A stretch of 48,411 nucleotides of DNA from a virus. Under the pieces are notes generated by a model. It searched no databases, was not told the origin of the DNA, and saw only the letters and a list, made by a program, of their open reading frames with translations. Below are positions 33,816 to 42,284 of the stretch, in pieces (position 1 is the stretch's first letter; every line of letters begins with the position of its first letter). Both the position numbers and the translations under genes were made by a program. The stretch is taken from IMG/VR virus record IMGVR_UViG_3300021085_000054, positions 1 through 48,411 of that record; one strand, written 5' to 3'.

Positions 33816-34636
33816 TGGCAGAAAATTACGAATACATTAATAATGACGAGCAAATAAAATATACTAACACAGAATATCCTAATTTATATATAACTGTGGA
33901 AGCAGATAGATATAATGACTTAGATAATAAGAAAAAAGTTAAGCATGCTTTTCATAGAAATACAGGACTAGGTAACGTTCAGATGATACAATCAAATATG
34001 TATGATAAAGTATGGATGAATGGATCTCATAGTAGAACAGATTATAATATTAATAGTACTGAGGGTCAAAGAATAAAAGGAATATTAGAGGACAACTTTT
34101 CAAATATAACTTCAGATTCACACTCTACTAATTTAATCTCTGAATTTGCTCCAAATAGACCGCCATATAATAACAATAGCATATCTTTATATAACATGGA
34201 AGAAGCTTCTTCTAGTATAAAGACTACTTATGGTTGTTCTTATACAAAATACCATAACTGGTATGGATTAAAATTTGACCTAACAACTAAAACTACTTCA
34301 CTAAAAATAGTAGTAGATATAGCAGATACTCACGCACTATCTTTAATAGACTCAGAAGCGTTTAAAAAACTTCCAAGATTAGACTCTGAAATAGGGGATA
34401 ATGGGTTTTTAGCTTTTATACATAATGCAGACGGAACAGTAAGTGAGCATACTGATTTATATATAACTTCTAGTGATATACATATTAAAGAATTTTGTGA
34501 TGAAAATGAACTAACATTTCCTTATGATTACTCAGATAAAGCAATCAGAAATAAGATATGGATTTGGGGATTAGTATTTAATAGAAATACAGGTGTTTTT
34601 AGTCATGTCAAAGCGTATCAGAGAATATACACTTAA
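33815..34636 (+). CDS. Unknown protein, last gene of the plus-strand arm
   Basis: A 273-residue protein whose ATG overlaps the previous stop (TAATG). It is hydrophilic, rich in Asn, Ser, Tyr and Asp, and has no signal peptide or membrane segment. Segments SISLYNMEEASSSIKTTYGC, YHNWYGLKFDLTTKTTS and FLAFIHNADGTVSEHTDLYI suggest a mixed beta fold. The N-terminal part includes a helix-forming HAFHRNTGLGNVQMIQSNMY stretch. I recognise no family. Shared promoter P1 with the two previous genes, and the terminator just after it, define a three-gene unit. Confidence 0.6.
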   Translation: MAENYEYINNDEQIKYTNTEYPNLYITVEADRYNDLDNKKKVKHAFHRNTGLGNVQMIQSNMYDKVWMNGSHSRTDYNINSTEGQRIKGILEDNFSNITSDSHSTNLISEFAPNRPPYNNNSISLYNMEEASSSIKTTYGCSYTKYHNWYGLKFDLTTKTTSLKIVVDIADTHALSLIDSEAFKKLPRLDSEIGDNGFLAFIHNADGTVSEHTDLYITSSDIHIKEFCDENELTFPYDYSDKAIRNKIWIWGLVFNRNTGVFSHVKAYQRIYT

Positions 34637-34638
34637 AG

Positions 34639-34663
34639 AAAAAGGGGCGTTAAGCCCCTTTTT
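34639..34663. terminator. Bidirectional intrinsic terminator between convergent arms
   Basis: AAAAAGGGGC (34639-34648), loop GTTAA, then GCCCCTTTTT (34654-34663). The G-C core is flanked by A-run and T-run, so it reads as a rho-independent terminator from either side. It lies between the last plus-strand stop (34636) and the last minus-strand stop (34666), stopping both transcripts before they collide. Confidence 0.92.
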
Positions 34664-34665
34664 TA

Positions 34666-34917
34666 TTATACCTCTTCAGGTATTATTTCTTCGTCTTCTT
34701 TCTCAACAGCTTCTTTTAATTTAGCTGTCATGCCTTCTGTAGCAACTCTAACTTGATCTAGTTCCATTTGAAAGTTTTGTTGTTTAACATTTAAACTGTT
34801 CAAACATGCAACTATATATTTAGCTTCGTCACTAAGCTCAGAAATAACATATTTTTTATCATCAAGCATTAATACTGGTTCTTCATTAGTTACTTGTGGA
34901 TTGTTTTCTGTCGACAT
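34666..34917 (-). CDS. Small acidic protein, DUF6447-like
   Basis: An 83-residue protein, the last gene of the minus arm. AAGGAG lies six bases before its ATG. It has a short strand pair (VLMLDDKKYVISEL), then S-D-E-A-K and a long helix (residues about 35-72), then an acidic end (EKEDEEIIPEEV). The plan of D-x-K-x-Y, L-S-D-E-A-K and a Q-rich helix resembles the small DUF6447 proteins common in marine phages, whose function is unknown. Downstream of nrdB in the same transcript. Assignment is tentative. Confidence 0.6.
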   Translation of the reverse strand: MSTENNPQVTNEEPVLMLDDKKYVISELSDEAKYIVACLNSLNVKQQNFQMELDQVRVATEGMTAKLKEAVEKEDEEIIPEEV

Positions 34918-34928
34918 AATTTTCTCCT

Positions 34929-35888
34929 TTATTTAAAAATATCTTGCCAATTTCCTTGTGTACTAGCTTTAGCATACTCAGTAGCACGGTTTTCAAAAAA
35001 GTTGGTATGCTCAACGGCATTGATCTGTTGGTCTAGCCAAGGTAAAGGATTATCAGTACTATGAAAAATTGCTTTCATACCTAATCCTAGTAATCTTCTA
35101 TCAGCAATATAACGGATGTACTCTTTTACTTCAGCTGCTGTAAGACCTTCAATCTCTGCATTCTCAAAGCAGACGTCAATGAATCTATCTTCTAGTTCCA
35201 CTACTCTCTCTGCTGCGCAATATACTTCGTATTTTAACTTATCATTCCATATTTCAGGATTCTCTTGTATAAATGTACGAAATAGTTTAGACATTCCCTC
35301 TACGTGTAGAGTTTCGTCTCTTATAGACCATGTGACAATCTGCCCCATGCCCTTCATCAAATTATGACGAGGAAAGTTCAACAGAATAGCAAAACTACTA
35401 AATAGTTGTACTCCTTCTGTAAAACCACTATAGACAGCCATTGTTTTAGCCATCTCATACTTATCTCTCATATTAAAATCAGTTAAGTACTCGTGTTTCT
35501 CCGCCATTGCTTGTATTTCCGTAAACGCTTTGTACTCATCTTCTGACTTTCCTAACGTTTCCAATAATAAAGAATATGCTTCTTGGTGTACTGCTTCCAT
35601 CGCAGCATAGCTAACAAGCATCATTCTTATTTCTGGTTGTTTGAATGTTGGTAAGTAATGCTTTGCATACCCACAACATACGTCCACATCAGCCTGTGTA
35701 AAGAATCGGAAGATATTATCTACCAATGCTCTATTTGCTGGTGTAAGTTTTTCTTTATAATCTTTTATATCATCCTGTAATGGCACTTCTTCCGGTAACC
35801 AATGCATTTGTTGTTGTTTTTTGTAAAACTCAAATGCCCACGGATAGTTAAAAGGCTTATAATAATCTCTTTCTTCTAGTAAATTCAT
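34929..35888 (-). CDS. nrdB: Class I ribonucleotide reductase, small (radical) subunit
   Basis: A 319-residue ferritin-like protein that makes the tyrosyl radical used by the large subunit to reduce ribonucleotides. All metal and radical residues of the classic E. coli R2 are present at matching spacing: D67, E98, H101, E158, E192 and H195 as metal ligands, and Y105 seven residues after E98 (as Y122 after E115 in E. coli). The motifs are AAMEAVHQEAY and RDETLHVEG. It is therefore the ordinary tyrosyl-radical, dimetal type, not a radical-free variant. The C-terminus (GNWQDIFK) would dock on NrdA. The ATG immediately follows the nrdA stop, so the two are made together. Confidence 0.96.
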   Translation of the reverse strand: MNLLEERDYYKPFNYPWAFEFYKKQQQMHWLPEEVPLQDDIKDYKEKLTPANRALVDNIFRFFTQADVDVCCGYAKHYLPTFKQPEIRMMLVSYAAMEAVHQEAYSLLLETLGKSEDEYKAFTEIQAMAEKHEYLTDFNMRDKYEMAKTMAVYSGFTEGVQLFSSFAILLNFPRHNLMKGMGQIVTWSIRDETLHVEGMSKLFRTFIQENPEIWNDKLKYEVYCAAERVVELEDRFIDVCFENAEIEGLTAAEVKEYIRYIADRRLLGLGMKAIFHSTDNPLPWLDQQINAVEHTNFFENRATEYAKASTQGNWQDIFK

Positions 35889-37652
35889 TTATCCCTCACA
35901 ACTTAGACAATCTGATTGCTCAAAAATTATCTCTCTTTTTACTTTATTTGATACATTATCCGCACGACTAATCGCTTCACTTCGTAAATAGTAAAGAGTC
36001 TTCATATTCTTTGCCCATGCTAGCATATGAATGTTGTGCAAATCCGCTTTGTTTACATCAGGCGGGAAGAATAGATTCACACTTTGTGATTGACACACAA
36101 ACTGTTGTCTCATACTCGCGTGTTCTACTACCCATGACTGATTTATTTCCACTGCTGTTTTAAAAACTTCTCTTTCTTCATCAGTTAAGAACTCTAAATG
36201 TTGACAGCTTCCTTTATTTGTTATAATACTTGTCCAAGTAGCATCATTATTCTGATCATACTTTTCTAGTACTTCTTCTAAAAATTTATTCTTCATTAAC
36301 GAAGAACCAGACTTAGTTTTCTGTGTGTAAGCATTTGCTCTATATGGCTCAATGCTTGGACTTGTGTTTCCACAAATAATACTACTTGAAGCATTTGGAG
36401 CGATTGCCAATAGATGAGCATTTCTTACTGAACATGTATCATCATCTGGGCATGCGCCTTTTTCTACTGCAAGTTTTTCTGTTTCTTTTTGTGCTTGAGT
36501 TTTTATGTGTTCAAACATTCTCATGTTTGTGGCTGTTGCTCCTAAACCTTCAAAAGATATACTATTCTTCTGTAAGTACGCATGGAAGCCCATTGCACCT
36601 AAACCAATACTTCTTTCTCTTTCTGCACTATACTTAGCTCTTTCAAGCTCGTCTGGAGCATTTGCAATGAAGTGAGTAAGAACGTTGTCAAGAAAACGTA
36701 TTAAGTCGGGTATAAAAGCTGGGTGATCTTTCCACTCATCAAAATACTCCAAATTTACACTTGAAAGACAACAAACTGCTGTTCTTTCTTCATTCGTGGC
36801 AAGAGTTATCTCTGAACAAAGATTAGAATGATTTACTTTCAGTCCTTTTCTTTGTTGAAAGTCGGGTAAGTCTGCCTGTACGGCATCTTCAAACATCAAA
36901 TATGGTTCTCCCGTTTCCATACGATTTTGCAGTAACTTTACCCAAAGTGTTCTTGCACTAACAACTTTCTTTACTTCTCCACTATGCGGATCAACGAGAT
37001 CCCAGTCGTCACTGAAGCCTTCTTCATGTGAAGCTCTATGAATTATTTCCATGAACTTGTCTGGAACCACGACACCGTGATGAAGATTAATACACTTACG
37101 ATTAGCATCTCCACCAGTTGGCTTTCTAACATCTAAAAACTCCTCTATTTCGGGGTGACTCATGTGTAGATAAGAAGCATAACTACCCCGTCTAGTTACT
37201 CCTTGGCTAAATGCCAGCATTTCTGCATCTACTACTTTCATAAATGGAATTACACCTGTAGACTCAGAGCCTTTCGACGTTTTTGTCCCTTGTGACCTAA
37301 CATCGCTCCACCCGCCGCCGATTCCACCACCCATTGATGATAGATATGCGTTCTCAGTATAATGTCCTGTAATTCCTTCTCTGCTGTCATCTACATAATT
37401 GAGAAAACAACTTATCGGTAGACCTCTTTTTGTTCCACCGTTTGATAACACGGGCGTAGCAAACATAAACCATAAGTTACTGGCATAGTCATATATACGC
37501 TGTGCGTGGTCTTGGTCGTCTGCAAAAGCTTCTGCCGCACGGGCGAAACCTTCTTGAGGACTTAATTCATCTCCTACGAGATATCTATCCTTGAGAGTTT
37601 TCTTACTGAACTCGTCAAGTAGTTTGTCTTTACTAAAATCAATTTTTACCAT
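35889..37652 (-). CDS. nrdA: Class I ribonucleotide reductase, large (catalytic) subunit, compact form
   Basis: A 587-residue catalytic subunit, shorter than the usual 700-850 because the N-terminal ATP-cone and part of the following region are missing; it begins directly at the ten-stranded barrel (SPQEGFARAAEAFADD). Catalytic residues are visible: N277-L-C279-S-E281 (the radical Cys with Asn and Glu partners), C82 in PISCFLN and C294 in TAVCCLS as the redox pair, the tyrosine pair in LYYLRSEA, and the C-terminal CLSC swinging pair. Lack of the ATP-cone implies no dATP shut-off of overall activity, a sensible trait for a virus. Its start overlaps the exonuclease gene by 14 bases. No glutaredoxin or thioredoxin gene is in the window. 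Confidence 0.95.
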   Translation of the reverse strand: MVKIDFSKDKLLDEFSKKTLKDRYLVGDELSPQEGFARAAEAFADDQDHAQRIYDYASNLWFMFATPVLSNGGTKRGLPISCFLNYVDDSREGITGHYTENAYLSSMGGGIGGGWSDVRSQGTKTSKGSESTGVIPFMKVVDAEMLAFSQGVTRRGSYASYLHMSHPEIEEFLDVRKPTGGDANRKCINLHHGVVVPDKFMEIIHRASHEEGFSDDWDLVDPHSGEVKKVVSARTLWVKLLQNRMETGEPYLMFEDAVQADLPDFQQRKGLKVNHSNLCSEITLATNEERTAVCCLSSVNLEYFDEWKDHPAFIPDLIRFLDNVLTHFIANAPDELERAKYSAERERSIGLGAMGFHAYLQKNSISFEGLGATATNMRMFEHIKTQAQKETEKLAVEKGACPDDDTCSVRNAHLLAIAPNASSSIICGNTSPSIEPYRANAYTQKTKSGSSLMKNKFLEEVLEKYDQNNDATWTSIITNKGSCQHLEFLTDEEREVFKTAVEINQSWVVEHASMRQQFVCQSQSVNLFFPPDVNKADLHNIHMLAWAKNMKTLYYLRSEAISRADNVSNKVKREIIFEQSDCLSCEG

Positions 37653-38490
37653 TTCTATGCCTTTGTATTCCTAAATCTATAATTTGCTTGTTTTCTTCTC
37701 CAATAGCTTCTCCTGCGTATGTTACTAAATCCATTAGTTCCACATTCATTAAGAGTTGCTCTGCATTTTCGTTAAGAGATTCTATATATTTATATTTTCC
37801 CTCTATTGGACATGCACCGTAGATGTCGAAAACGTTTCCGTATTGTTCCATTAATTGAACTGCGCGCTTTGGGCCAACTCCAGGTATTCCTGGAACATTA
37901 TCCCCTTTATCGCCAGTTAGACATTTGAAGGTGATATAATCTTCAACTTCAAAGTCGTAGTGTTCGTCCCAAGTATCTAGTGTTACCTCTTTACGAGTTA
38001 CTGTACTAAATCTTGAAACTTTTTCATTAATAAGTAAATCCCAATCTCGGTCAGATGATATCATCCAACACTCGTCAAAATTAAACTTATCTAAGTTCAT
38101 ACTTATATACGCTGCTATATCATCAGCCTCAACTCCCTTGAATTGAAATACTGGATGACTTTTCTTTAGTAGCGTTAAAGTATTACTAAATTCTGCCATA
38201 AATATCTCGAACTCTTTAGCTTCCTGCTCAGTTTGTTCTGCATATTTTTCTTTTCTATTTGCTTTATATTCGGGAAAGATAGCTTTTCTATAGCTACTTC
38301 CGCCATCGGCACAAATAATAATTGTACCTGCATTATATGATTTCGCTAGACTTTCTACTGTTCTTACGTAATCATACTTGTAATCTGTTACCCCTTGGTG
38401 CTTCCATCTAAATGCAATGTTAAGTGCATCAACTATCAGCAAGTTCCCAGTCGGAGCCGGGTCGCCAAGGCTTGAGAATGTAATCGCCAT
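37639..38490 (-). CDS. 5'-3' exonuclease / flap endonuclease (PIN-like with H3TH)
   Basis: A 283-residue enzyme of the Pol I 5' nuclease / T4 RNase H type, removing RNA primers and flaps. Acidic metal ligands are visible: D21 (LLIVDALN), D62, E121/D123/D124 (GVEADDIAAY), D147/D149 (SSDRDWDLL) and D194/D197 in TGDKGDNVPGIPGVGPKRA, the helix-three-turn-helix DNA clamp. The listed ATG at 38490 has GAGGAG 13 bases upstream and overlaps the previous gene by 62 bases. A TTG at 38442 (leucine 17, the first residue of LLIVDALN) would overlap by 14 bases and remove a 16-residue extension not usual in the family, so the start is uncertain. Function is certain within its class. Confidence 0.92.
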   Translation of the reverse strand: MAITFSSLGDPAPTGNLLIVDALNIAFRWKHQGVTDYKYDYVRTVESLAKSYNAGTIIICADGGSSYRKAIFPEYKANRKEKYAEQTEQEAKEFEIFMAEFSNTLTLLKKSHPVFQFKGVEADDIAAYISMNLDKFNFDECWMISSDRDWDLLINEKVSRFSTVTRKEVTLDTWDEHYDFEVEDYITFKCLTGDKGDNVPGIPGVGPKRAVQLMEQYGNVFDIYGACPIEGKYKYIESLNENAEQLLMNVELMDLVTYAGEAIGEENKQIIDLGIQRHRNGKN

Positions 38491-38920
38491 TTGTAAATTT
38501 TATCTCCTCTTTATCTAGCCAGTCTTCTGCGATAAGAACGTATGCACCCAGCCAGGCAATATGCATATATCTTAATGTATTTTTTGGTTCTCTTACTGTA
38601 GCAACAAAGAATTTGCCATGATTCTCTCTAAATATTAAGAGAGGCTCTTGCTTCATCTGTTGTGATTGCTTTACTAATTTACTCCACCATTTAAATAAGT
38701 TATTACTTTTTTGTGTAAATATCTTTGCATCAAATCCTACATGCTTATAGAACTTAACTTCTACACAAAATAAATTATGTTTACCAGGAACTCTTAAGTC
38801 TCCTTTTATCTTTCCACTACCAGAACCTGGAGTCTGCTCCCATTTCTCTTCTGTTAGTCTATCTAGAAGAGACATTACTTGTTGCTCTCCTCTATTACCT
38901 TTCTGTCTTGGATTAACCAT
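38429..38920 (-). CDS. PD-(D/E)XK endonuclease (Holliday-junction-resolvase-like)
   Basis: A 163-residue nuclease. Visible motif order: GNRGEQQV with E12, then TPGSGSGKIKGDL with D41, then FCVEVKF with E54 and K56, which is the PD-(D/E)XK core. The serine/glycine run before G-D-L is like archaeal Hjc and phage resolvases or VRR-type nucleases. It lies between the SbcC-like subunit (8-base overlap) and the 5' exonuclease, a place suited to resolving branched replication or recombination intermediates before packaging. Substrate specificity cannot be read from the sequence. Confidence 0.8.
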   Translation of the reverse strand: MVNPRQKGNRGEQQVMSLLDRLTEEKWEQTPGSGSGKIKGDLRVPGKHNLFCVEVKFYKHVGFDAKIFTQKSNNLFKWWSKLVKQSQQMKQEPLLIFRENHGKFFVATVREPKNTLRYMHIAWLGAYVLIAEDWLDKEEIKFTNGDYILKPWRPGSDWELADS

Positions 38921-40718
38921 CTAAATGACTCACTTTGTCTTCTTTTATAACTTCTATTTTAGACAATAAAGGATGAGTCCATCCGTGTGATACTATGTAT
39001 GTATTCAAATTTTCCTCTCTTAGTAGAATCTCTACAAGTTTTTCTTTTCCCTGTTCATCTAACACATTTGTTACTTCATCTAGGAAAAGAACGTTTATTC
39101 GTGACTTAGAAATACTACTCATGAGTTTACGAATAGCAAGTAGAGTAGAGGTGTTAACTCTTGCTAACTCTCCCGCACTCAATGCTAGGATCTCTACTGA
39201 CTTTCCGTTGTCATCTATGGAGACATTTAACTTATCGTTTGATACTACAAACTCCAAACTAAACCTACCATCAGATAGTTCAGCAAGATACTCATTAGTA
39301 AGTTCTTCTAAATCTTTTACTAAATTTTCTATCTTATAAGCAAGTAGTCCGTTAGTACTAAATGCTTTCTTCAACACTTCTATACTAGATAATTTATTTT
39401 GTACTTCTCTGTGACCTTTATATAGGTTACTTAGTTGTGTTTCAAAATCATCTTGTTGTTCTTTTACAATAGAAATACGAGTGTTATGTCTTTCTATTTG
39501 TTCATTCTGACTAACTACTTCTTTTAATGACTTTCTTTCTTCTTTGATTTTTTCACTAAGGGTAGTTATTTTCTTTTGTAAATTTTCTGCTTGTAATACT
39601 TCAGTAGGTAAGGTTCTATCTAAATCTCTAAAAAGATCTTCCCACTCTTCTATTTTTCTTTTAGCAACAGTTACTACAATATTTGTTTCTTGTGTTTCTT
39701 TTAGTTCTTTTTGTTTTACTACTAGCTTTTCGGTTGTGCTAGTAACATTATTACTGTGTTCTGTTACTTTCTGTTGAACAAAATCTTCATCTATTTGCTG
39801 GTTACAAGTAGGGCATTGTCCTGTTAGCTTTTCATATTCAGCTATCTCTGCTTTATTTTGTTTTATTTTGTACTCATGTACTGTTATTTCTCTTTCTAGA
39901 CCTGTAGTGTTAGTAACTTTACCATGTGTTTCTATATCTTTTTTATATTTATTCAGATTTATACTATCTAGTTGTTCTTTTGTAAAATTATTTTTGTTAA
40001 TCTTTTTGTTAATTTCTGAAATATTTTGGAATTCTACTTGTAATGAACGTAAAGTTTTGTCATCTTCTTCCGAGTAGATTGGTAATTCGATTTTCGAAAG
40101 TAGTGATGTATCTTCCAATTTATTATCTGATAACCACTTTTCAATTGTATCGATTTTCCCTTGTGTACCTGAAATTTGACTTGATATTTCTCGTGATTTT
40201 TCTTTAAATACTTCAAAGAATTTTACATATCTATCTAACTGCAATAAGTCTATTAGGAATCTCTTTCTATTAGTATCAGTAGCAGTTAAGAATTGTAAAC
40301 TTGCATTGGTATTTTGATATACAATCTGAGAAAAAGTTTTATGATCTATACCAATAGCTTCTTCAATACTCTTATAGGTATTTGTTGCTGTATGACTAGA
40401 CATATCTTCATCATTTTTATAAAACTTTACTTTTATATTACCCTTACGAACAACATCAATTTTGTACTCGTCTTCATTTATTTGGAAGTCGAGAGAGATA
40501 CTATAGCCATCGTTTGCTTCCCTATTTGGAATGTCTGCTTTCTTTATACCTTTTGAATTTTTGTTGAATAATACTTCTTCTAATATCAAAGGTATAGAAG
40601 ATTTACCAGCACCATTTGTACCGACTAACTGAGTTACTATGCTTTCTGTTAGGTCTAATTCGTTATCAAGACCATAACTAAAACAATTATTCCACTTCAA
40701 CTTCTTTAGCGTAATCAC
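38913..40718 (-). CDS. SbcC/Rad50-like ATPase subunit (T4 gp46 type)
   Basis: A 601-residue SMC-type ATPase that works with the next protein upstream as an end-processing nuclease complex in recombination-dependent replication. Seen: Walker A GTNGAGKSS (33-41), Q-loop in FSQIVYQN (about 129-136), two long coiled-coil arms, a zinc hook CPTC at 302-305, the ABC signature LSAGELARV (513-521), Walker B INVLFLDE (541-548) and a switch histidine in IVSHGW. Length is close to T4 gp46 (560) and well below bacterial SbcC, so the arms are short. It starts inside the gp47-like gene (32-base overlap), as is typical of such pairs. Confidence 0.93.
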   Translation of the reverse strand: MITLKKLKWNNCFSYGLDNELDLTESIVTQLVGTNGAGKSSIPLILEEVLFNKNSKGIKKADIPNREANDGYSISLDFQINEDEYKIDVVRKGNIKVKFYKNDEDMSSHTATNTYKSIEEAIGIDHKTFSQIVYQNTNASLQFLTATDTNRKRFLIDLLQLDRYVKFFEVFKEKSREISSQISGTQGKIDTIEKWLSDNKLEDTSLLSKIELPIYSEEDDKTLRSLQVEFQNISEINKKINKNNFTKEQLDSINLNKYKKDIETHGKVTNTTGLEREITVHEYKIKQNKAEIAEYEKLTGQCPTCNQQIDEDFVQQKVTEHSNNVTSTTEKLVVKQKELKETQETNIVVTVAKRKIEEWEDLFRDLDRTLPTEVLQAENLQKKITTLSEKIKEERKSLKEVVSQNEQIERHNTRISIVKEQQDDFETQLSNLYKGHREVQNKLSSIEVLKKAFSTNGLLAYKIENLVKDLEELTNEYLAELSDGRFSLEFVVSNDKLNVSIDDNGKSVEILALSAGELARVNTSTLLAIRKLMSSISKSRINVLFLDEVTNVLDEQGKEKLVEILLREENLNTYIVSHGWTHPLLSKIEVIKEDKVSHLDG

Positions 40719-41646
40719 TAAATACTCCTAATATATTTTTTACTTTACTGTTATTTAATTCCAAAATGTAACTCAAATACTCATTTAACTCTTCTTCTAT
40801 TGTCATTTCTTTGTCGAGTATAAGTGTTGCTTCTGTTTTTCTTTTTATGACTTTTTTATCAAGTAACTCGCTGTTTTTTATGTTACTTAAATCTGACACA
40901 TCTCCTTCGATCTCATAGATAGTGTGATGAAAATCTGTTTGAACCATTTCATCTTCACTTGTAACTGTCTTTCTTAGTAGCTGAGGTAAGTCAAACTCAT
41001 GCCACGTCCAATCCCAGGTGCCTGGATCTATTACTATATACCCAGTCTTTACTATGTTTCTATGGAAAGATGTAGTCATTGGACTTCCAGGATACACTAT
41101 ATTTCTTTGTGTGTTTTCGTGTGAGTGTAAATCTCCTGAAAATACTACTTTAAACTTTTCAAATCTTTCTAAGTCAACTTCAGGCACTACATGGGGCTGT
41201 ATCTCGCCACGAACATGTGTAAATAGTACTTCTGAGTTGATATTTTCTATACTGTTCTTCTTGTGTAGATCAGCATATGGAAGTATAGCATAGTTACTAA
41301 ACTCTCCAACTGTTTCTGTAATTACCTTTACTAGAGGATTTAACTGTGTTGTAACTTTAATTAAGTTATCAAAAAATGTTCTGTGCTTTCTAGTAGCTTC
41401 ATGATTGCCATCATAGATAATTGTTTCTACTTTTGTATTCTTAACAAAGTCAAAATACAAAGTAAGCTCATCCATTGAAGGGACTCGATCAAACAAGTCC
41501 CCGCCAATGATATGTAAAGTAACATCATGATTCTGAACAACATCTTCTATTTGGTCAAAAAACATCTTATAGCGTGAGCATGCCCATGCCATCGGTACGT
41601 TCTTTTGTCCTAGCTTAATATGCCAGTCTGCTGTAAATAAAATCAT
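40687..41646 (-). CDS. SbcD/Mre11-like nuclease subunit (T4 gp47 type)
   Basis: A 319-residue calcineurin-like phosphoesterase. Metal motifs in order: D7-x-H9 (FTADWHI), G-G-D50 (IIGGDLFDR), G-N81-H82-E (DGNHEATR), H144 (FTHVRGE), and G-D-x-H174-x-H176 (SGDLHSHENT). Together with the following gp46-like ATPase it forms an ATP-regulated nuclease that resects DNA ends. Known relatives: T4 gp47, T5 D12, SbcD. AAGGA lies seven bases before ATG. The C-terminal 100 residues contain a helix likely to bind the base of the ATPase coiled coil. It follows the ssDNA-binding protein gene by a few bases. Confidence 0.93.
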   Translation of the reverse strand: MILFTADWHIKLGQKNVPMAWACSRYKMFFDQIEDVVQNHDVTLHIIGGDLFDRVPSMDELTLYFDFVKNTKVETIIYDGNHEATRKHRTFFDNLIKVTTQLNPLVKVITETVGEFSNYAILPYADLHKKNSIENINSEVLFTHVRGEIQPHVVPEVDLERFEKFKVVFSGDLHSHENTQRNIVYPGSPMTTSFHRNIVKTGYIVIDPGTWDWTWHEFDLPQLLRKTVTSEDEMVQTDFHHTIYEIEGDVSDLSNIKNSELLDKKVIKRKTEATLILDKEMTIEEELNEYLSYILELNNSKVKNILGVFSDYAKEVEVE

Positions 41647-41654
41647 GTTATTCC

Positions 41655-42284
41655 TTAACTAATGTCAAATTCGTCGCTAATAGACTCGTCTGGTTTGGAG
41701 TTAGCCGCACCTTCTCTTAGTCTATCAAGAAGTTCTTTTTGAGCGTCTGGTGTAGGTCTTGTTAAGACTTCATCCATAGACTTAAGTTCTGTTATTAGTT
41801 CAGATTCGCTTTCTGTTAAAGGTCTTGGCTTACATTTTAATGCTTGTAATTGATACTCAACATTATAAGCCATTGGGCCTGTTTTAACTCTCTTGAAGCA
41901 TACATCCCAACCAGTTGTAACATCAGTTGGATCTCCAAGATCTTCAGCAGCAACCATAACTTGCTCTAATAGTTTCTTCTTTAAGTTTAGCACTTTTACT
42001 TTGCCTTCGTGTATGCACTGTATTGCATAACTCCAACCGCATTTCAGCTCTGGATGGTATTCTCTCACCCAATCTTTCTCTACGTTGTTAAAGGATTCTG
42101 TGTTTCTGTCGAATGACAGACATTCGAATGGTAAATTCTTGCCGTTTTCACCTTTTAGCCAGTAAACATATCTTGGTAATATGTCTCCAACTAGTCTTAC
42201 TTTATTATCGCCTTCTACATATGTGTAGCTATCGATTTTACTTTTTTGGGCTTCGCCCTTAGCTTGATTAAAACTCAATGCCAT
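41655..42284 (-). CDS. Single-stranded DNA-binding protein (gp32-like)
   Basis: A 209-residue protein with a short basic/helical lead (FNQAKGEAQKSKIDSYTYVE), an OB-fold-like core (NKVRLVGDILPRYVYWLKGE; FECLSFDRN; CGWSYAIQC; KVKVLNLKKKLLEQV), and an acidic tail (KPDESISDEFDIS). The acidic tail is the usual protein-recruiting end of ssDNA-binding proteins. Similar proteins sit beside gp46/gp47-like genes in marine phages. Several cysteines are present, but I cannot show a zinc site. It overlaps the upstream 135-residue gene by 10 bases. It would coat ssDNA made by the helicase and nucleases. Confidence 0.78.
   Translation of the reverse strand: MALSFNQAKGEAQKSKIDSYTYVEGDNKVRLVGDILPRYVYWLKGENGKNLPFECLSFDRNTESFNNVEKDWVREYHPELKCGWSYAIQCIHEGKVKVLNLKKKLLEQVMVAAEDLGDPTDVTTGWDVCFKRVKTGPMAYNVEYQLQALKCKPRPLTESESELITELKSMDEVLTRPTPDAQKELLDRLREGAANSKPDESISDEFDIS

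Noticed and set aside
37934-37939. TGATATAAT on the plus strand within the exonuclease gene, resembling the -10 of P1 and P2
   Set aside because: No -35 partner at proper spacing, the wrong strand for the arm, and no plus-strand gene downstream.
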